Assembly: GCA_021802745.1 (NCBI GenBank) | Contig: JAJZRK010000011.1 | Location: 1-26,914, forward strand | DNA from: a bacterium | GTDB taxonomy: Bacteria > Gemmatimonadota > Gemmatimonadetes > Gemmatimonadales > Gemmatimonadaceae | DNA length: 26,914 nucleotides | Direction: 5' to 3' | Program-made: the position numbers and the translations under genes | Notes under the pieces: generated by a model | Seen by the model: only the letters and a program-made list of their open reading frames with translations | The model's database searches: none | What the model was told of the DNA's origin: nothing | Shown: positions 24,319 through 26,914 of the stretch, piece after piece | Layout: each line of letters begins with the position of its first letter | How positions within the stretch are numbered: the first letter of the stretch is position 1

Positions 24319-24410
24319 GTAAGGTAAGTTGCGCCTACGAAGCGCGCACAATTCAGGTAACGTTTTCCTCGTATGCGCCGTTCATGATACGGCATGGCGC
24401 GGCAATGCAG

Positions 24411-24418
24411 TAGCTTGA
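24411..24418 (+). promoter_or_regulatory. Promoter-like TAGCTTGA motif upstream of citrate synthase
   Basis: TGCAGTAGCTTGA (motif 24411-24418) lies about 147 bp before the citrate synthase ATG. The same TGCAGTAG precedes TTTTG upstream of the EVE gene (13698-13710). Resemblance to a TAnnTTTG-type -10 box is suggestive only. Confidence 0.25.
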
Positions 24419-24564
24419 ATCGTGACGCGCGATTGCAGTATTCCTGTCGGTGATGCTGTTCGCCGGGGTCGGCCGCCTGACCGGCCCCTCTACATCTACT
24501 GAGTCCGCGCTTCGGCACGCAATTGCGGCGACGCGGTCTCCTATCCGGGTTCTGGAAGACGACC

Positions 24565-25908
24565 ATGTCTGGCACGACCGATGCGGCCAAGGGGCCGCCC
24601 GCTGGAGATCATCTCGAGATCAAGGACTCGCGCACCGGCAAGGTGTACTACGCCCCGATCACGGATGAGACGATTCGCACCGCCGACCTGAAGCAAATCA
24701 AGGTCAAGCCCGATGACTTCGGGATCATGGGTTACGACCCGGCGTTCATGAACACCGCGTCGTGCCGGTCGGCGATCACCTTCATCGATGGCGACAAGGG
24801 CATCCTGCGCTATCGCGGGTATCCGATTGAACAGCTGGCCGAGAAGGCGAGCTTCCTCGAGGTGGCCTGGCTGCTCCGCAAGGGCGAGCTGCCGACGCAG
24901 GCCGAGTACGACAAGTGGGTCGCCGACATCACGTATCACACGTACGTGCACGAGAACATCAAGCAGTTCCTCGGCGGGTTCCGCTACGACGCGCACCCGA
25001 TGTCCATGCTCGCCGCCGGCGTCTCGGCGCTCTCGTCCTTCTACCCGACGGCGAAGTCCATCCACGATCCGGTCGAGCGCGACATCGCCTTCGTCCGCCT
25101 CCTGGCGAAGATGCCGACCATTGCGGCGTTCGCCTATCGCCACGTGAAGGGACTGCCGTTCGTGTACCCCGACAACTCGCTGCCGTACACCGAGAACTTC
25201 CTCTCGATGATCGCGCGCATGTCGGAGCCCAAGTACGAAGCCAACCCCGTCTTCGCCCGCGCCATTGACGTGCTGTTCATCCTGCACGCCGATCACGAGC
25301 AGAACTGCTCCACCAACGCCGTGCGCGCCGTCGGGTCGTCGCACGTGGACCCGTACTCGGCCGTGTCGGCCGGCATCAACGCCCTCTACGGCCCGCTGCA
25401 TGGCGGCGCCAACGAGGCCGTGCTGCGCATGCTCGAGGAGATCGGCCACCCGAGCAACATCCCTGCCTTCATCGAGAACGTGAAGAGCGGCAAGGGCGAG
25501 TCGCGCCTGATGGGCTTCGGCCACCGCGTCTACAAGAGCTATGACCCGCGCGCCAAGATCGTGAAGGGGCTCTGCGACCAGGTGCTCGCGATCACGGGCA
25601 TGGGCAAGGACATGGAGATTGCCGTCGAACTCGAGCGCATCGCGCTCAGCGACGAGTACTTCATCAAGCGCAAGCTCTACCCGAACGTCGACTTCTACAC
25701 CGGCCTCATCTATCGGGCGCTGCACTTCCCGACGGATTACTTCACGGTGCTGTTCGCGATTGCCCGCACCGCGGGGTGGATGTCGCAGTGGGAAGAGATG
25801 CTGCTCGACAAGGAGCAGAAGATCGCCCGTCCGCGGCAGATCTACACCGGCTACGGCGACCGGCCGTACAAGTCGGCGCTGGATTACAAGCACAAGATCG
25901 TGAAATAA
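24565..25908 (+). CDS. gltA: Citrate synthase
   Basis: A 447-aa citrate synthase, condensing acetyl-CoA and oxaloacetate in the TCA cycle. Catalytic residues are present: H279 in GPLHGGANE, D376 in NVDFYTG, with the substrate-binding H244 in LHADHEQNCST and H320/R321 in GFGHRVYKSYDPRA. The length and N-terminal extension are those of the type II (Gram-negative hexameric) form. The ATG at 24565 is preceded by GGAAG at suitable spacing. It appears to be a single gene with a 246-bp upstream region shared with the divergent TauE/SafE gene. Its 3' end runs into a repeat element with a strong central hairpin. Confidence 0.97.
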   Translation: MSGTTDAAKGPPAGDHLEIKDSRTGKVYYAPITDETIRTADLKQIKVKPDDFGIMGYDPAFMNTASCRSAITFIDGDKGILRYRGYPIEQLAEKASFLEVAWLLRKGELPTQAEYDKWVADITYHTYVHENIKQFLGGFRYDAHPMSMLAAGVSALSSFYPTAKSIHDPVERDIAFVRLLAKMPTIAAFAYRHVKGLPFVYPDNSLPYTENFLSMIARMSEPKYEANPVFARAIDVLFILHADHEQNCSTNAVRAVGSSHVDPYSAVSAGINALYGPLHGGANEAVLRMLEEIGHPSNIPAFIENVKSGKGESRLMGFGHRVYKSYDPRAKIVKGLCDQVLAITGMGKDMEIAVELERIALSDEYFIKRKLYPNVDFYTGLIYRALHFPTDYFTVLFAIARTAGWMSQWEEMLLDKEQKIARPRQIYTGYGDRPYKSALDYKHKIVK

Positions 25909-25912
25909 GACG

Positions 25913-26059
25913 GAGGATCGGGAATCCGGATTGCGATCCCGGATATCGAATACGGATTCCGATGGACGATTTGGGGGGCGCCGATGACTCGGCGCCCCCC
26001 AATCGCAATTCGCGGTCCGGAGTCGCAACCCGCTATCGGGATCCGGATCCCGGATCCTC
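25913..26059. repeat. Inverted-repeat element with GGATCC-like degenerate units (locus E)
   Basis: The outer boundaries are GAGGATC (25913-25919) and GATCCTC (26053-26059). The arms of about 60 nt are built from degenerate units such as AATCCGGAT, GATCCCGGAT and GGATCCGGATCC, and enclose a perfect hairpin at 25971-26002. The element begins 4 bp after the gltA stop, and its right arm extends 24 bp into the 3' end of the convergent mutY gene. Confidence 0.75.
25971..26002. terminator. Perfect 14-bp GC-rich hairpin between convergent gltA and mutY
   Basis: TTGGGGGGCGCCGA (25971-25984) pairs with its exact complement (25989-26002) around a TGAC loop. No long T-run follows on either strand, so it may act as a bidirectional but weak intrinsic terminator or an RNA 3'-end stabiliser. 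It is the core of the repeat element at 25913-26059. Confidence 0.6.
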
Positions 26060-26779
26060 AGTCGTTCGTGACCGACAGAGCCCCCGCACCGGGCACCTGC
26101 CGCAGTGCTTCACCCGCGCCGTGCACACGAGCGCCCCCAGCTCCATGAGCGCCTGGTTGTGCACCCACACGGCGCGCCCGGTGCGCGGCAGCACCGACTC
26201 GGCGATGGCCCAGAGCCGCGTGAGGTCGCGGGCGCGCTTGGGGTGCAGCCGCGGCGCGAACACCCGCTGCAGCACCCGCGCCACGTTCGTGTCCACGAGG
26301 GCCGCGCGGCGCTCGTAGGCGAAGCTTGCCACGGCGCCGGCCGTGTACGCTCCCACGCCGGGGAGCGCGCGCAGGGCGGCGGGCGATGACGGCAGTTCGC
26401 CGCCGTAGACGTGCGCCTCTTCGCGCACCACGCGCCGCGCCAGCTTGTGCAGGTTGCGCGCCCGGGCGTAGTAGCCCAGCCCCTCCCACTGCGCGAGCAC
26501 CTGAGACTCTCGCGCCGACGCCAGCGCCGGCAGGTCGGGAAAGCGCTCGATGAAGCGCGCGTAGAACTCGAGCACCCGCGACACCTGCGTCTGCTGGAGC
26601 ATCAGTTCCGAGACGAGAATCCGGTACGCGTCCCGCGTGTCGCGCCACGGCAGGGCACGCGCGTTGCGGCGGAACCAGGCGCGCAGCCGGCGCGAGAACT
26701 CGCGCGCCTCGGCGGGGGCCGGGCGCGGAGCGACTCCGCGCCGCCCGGCACGCTGCTTGATGGGACGGGGGGCTGGCAT
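26033..26779 (-). CDS. mutY: Adenine DNA glycosylase MutY, short form lacking the C-terminal domain
   Basis: A 248-aa HhH-GPD glycosylase that removes A mispaired with 8-oxoguanine. Visible features: E58 in SELMLQQTQV, the HhH motif LPGVGAYTAGAVASF, catalytic D163 in LVDTNVARVL, and a 4Fe-4S cluster motif C219-X6-C226-X2-C229-X5-C235. Only 13 residues follow the last Cys, whereas typical MutY (about 350 aa) carries a NUDIX-like domain that recognises 8-oxoG. The last codons (EDPGSGSR) and stop come from the right arm of the repeat element at 25913. The ATG at 26779 is chosen; a GTG at 26803 adds eight residues. A basic N-terminal tail of about 25 residues precedes the domain. Downstream of 26804 (111 bp to the window edge) nothing was recognised. 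Confidence 0.88.
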   Translation of the reverse strand: MPAPRPIKQRAGRRGVAPRPAPAEAREFSRRLRAWFRRNARALPWRDTRDAYRILVSELMLQQTQVSRVLEFYARFIERFPDLPALASARESQVLAQWEGLGYYARARNLHKLARRVVREEAHVYGGELPSSPAALRALPGVGAYTAGAVASFAYERRAALVDTNVARVLQRVFAPRLHPKRARDLTRLWAIAESVLPRTGRAVWVHNQALMELGALVCTARVKHCGRCPVRGLCRSRTTEDPGSGSR

Positions 26780-26914
26780 GCGAGCGAAACCTACACGCGG
26801 CACCCCACACTGTCTCGGCCAGCCACGCGCACTAAGGGCTCGTCAGGAAATGACTGACTTCAACGTTCCGCGGGTTGGACGGATGGTGTAGTTCCAGTCG
26901 CCGTGGAATGGGTG

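Noticed and set aside
23461..24327. Plus-strand open frame starting in the 11-bp repeat
   Set aside because: It is the antisense of a well-defined TauE/SafE transporter.

Overview
This is a GC-rich window of about 27 kb with no rRNA, tRNA, integrase or transposase. The suite of genes fits a Gemmatimonadota-type bacterium: a bacterial Tricorn-like S41 protease, a secreted M14 peptidase with calcium-loop inserts, an ECF sigma locus with glycogen-binding (CBM48) domains, and an aminotransferase V with a Tat signal. That assignment is inferred from protein families and was not tested against a database.

Layout. Positions 1-3982 (minus) hold a partial homocysteine methyltransferase/MTHFR-type gene and the full B12-dependent methionine synthase metH, overlapping by ATGA. 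An intergenic region with an attenuator-like hairpin and a repeat element follows (3983-4388). Positions 4389-7344 (minus) form a compact run: aldehyde dehydrogenase, a YggT membrane protein, a DUF167/YggU protein and a degenerate receiver. Positions 7693-10633 (plus) are a tight four-gene cluster: ECF sigma factor, membrane protein with a CBM48 domain (probable anti-sigma), small exported protein, and an exported barrel-like protein that also ends in a CBM48-like domain. Positions 10821-14405 (plus) encode an exported PLP enzyme, a REC-PAS-histidine kinase and an EVE protein with a basic tail. A glycosidase relic lies at 14411-14953. After it come an M14 peptidase (plus), a group II PLP decarboxylase (minus), a lipoprotein and a Tricorn-like protease (plus), a TauE/SafE transporter (minus), citrate synthase (plus) and a short MutY (minus).

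The most unusual signal is not a gene. Five gaps between genes carry elements of one architecture: short tandem units (7, 9-11, 11 bp or a degenerate GGATCC-like unit) form the two arms of an inverted repeat around a core. The unit differs between loci, although two share the ACGGAT unit. Two elements begin with an identical 13-mer that straddles the upstream stop codon. The 7-bp unit of one recurs inside the metH coding sequence, and another supplies the last codons of mutY. They may act as bidirectional terminators, be non-autonomous mobile repeats, or both.

The second candidate system is the ECF/CBM48 cluster. It looks like a cell-surface glucan-responsive sigma pathway in which both the putative anti-sigma partner and a barrel-like protein carry related carbohydrate-binding modules.
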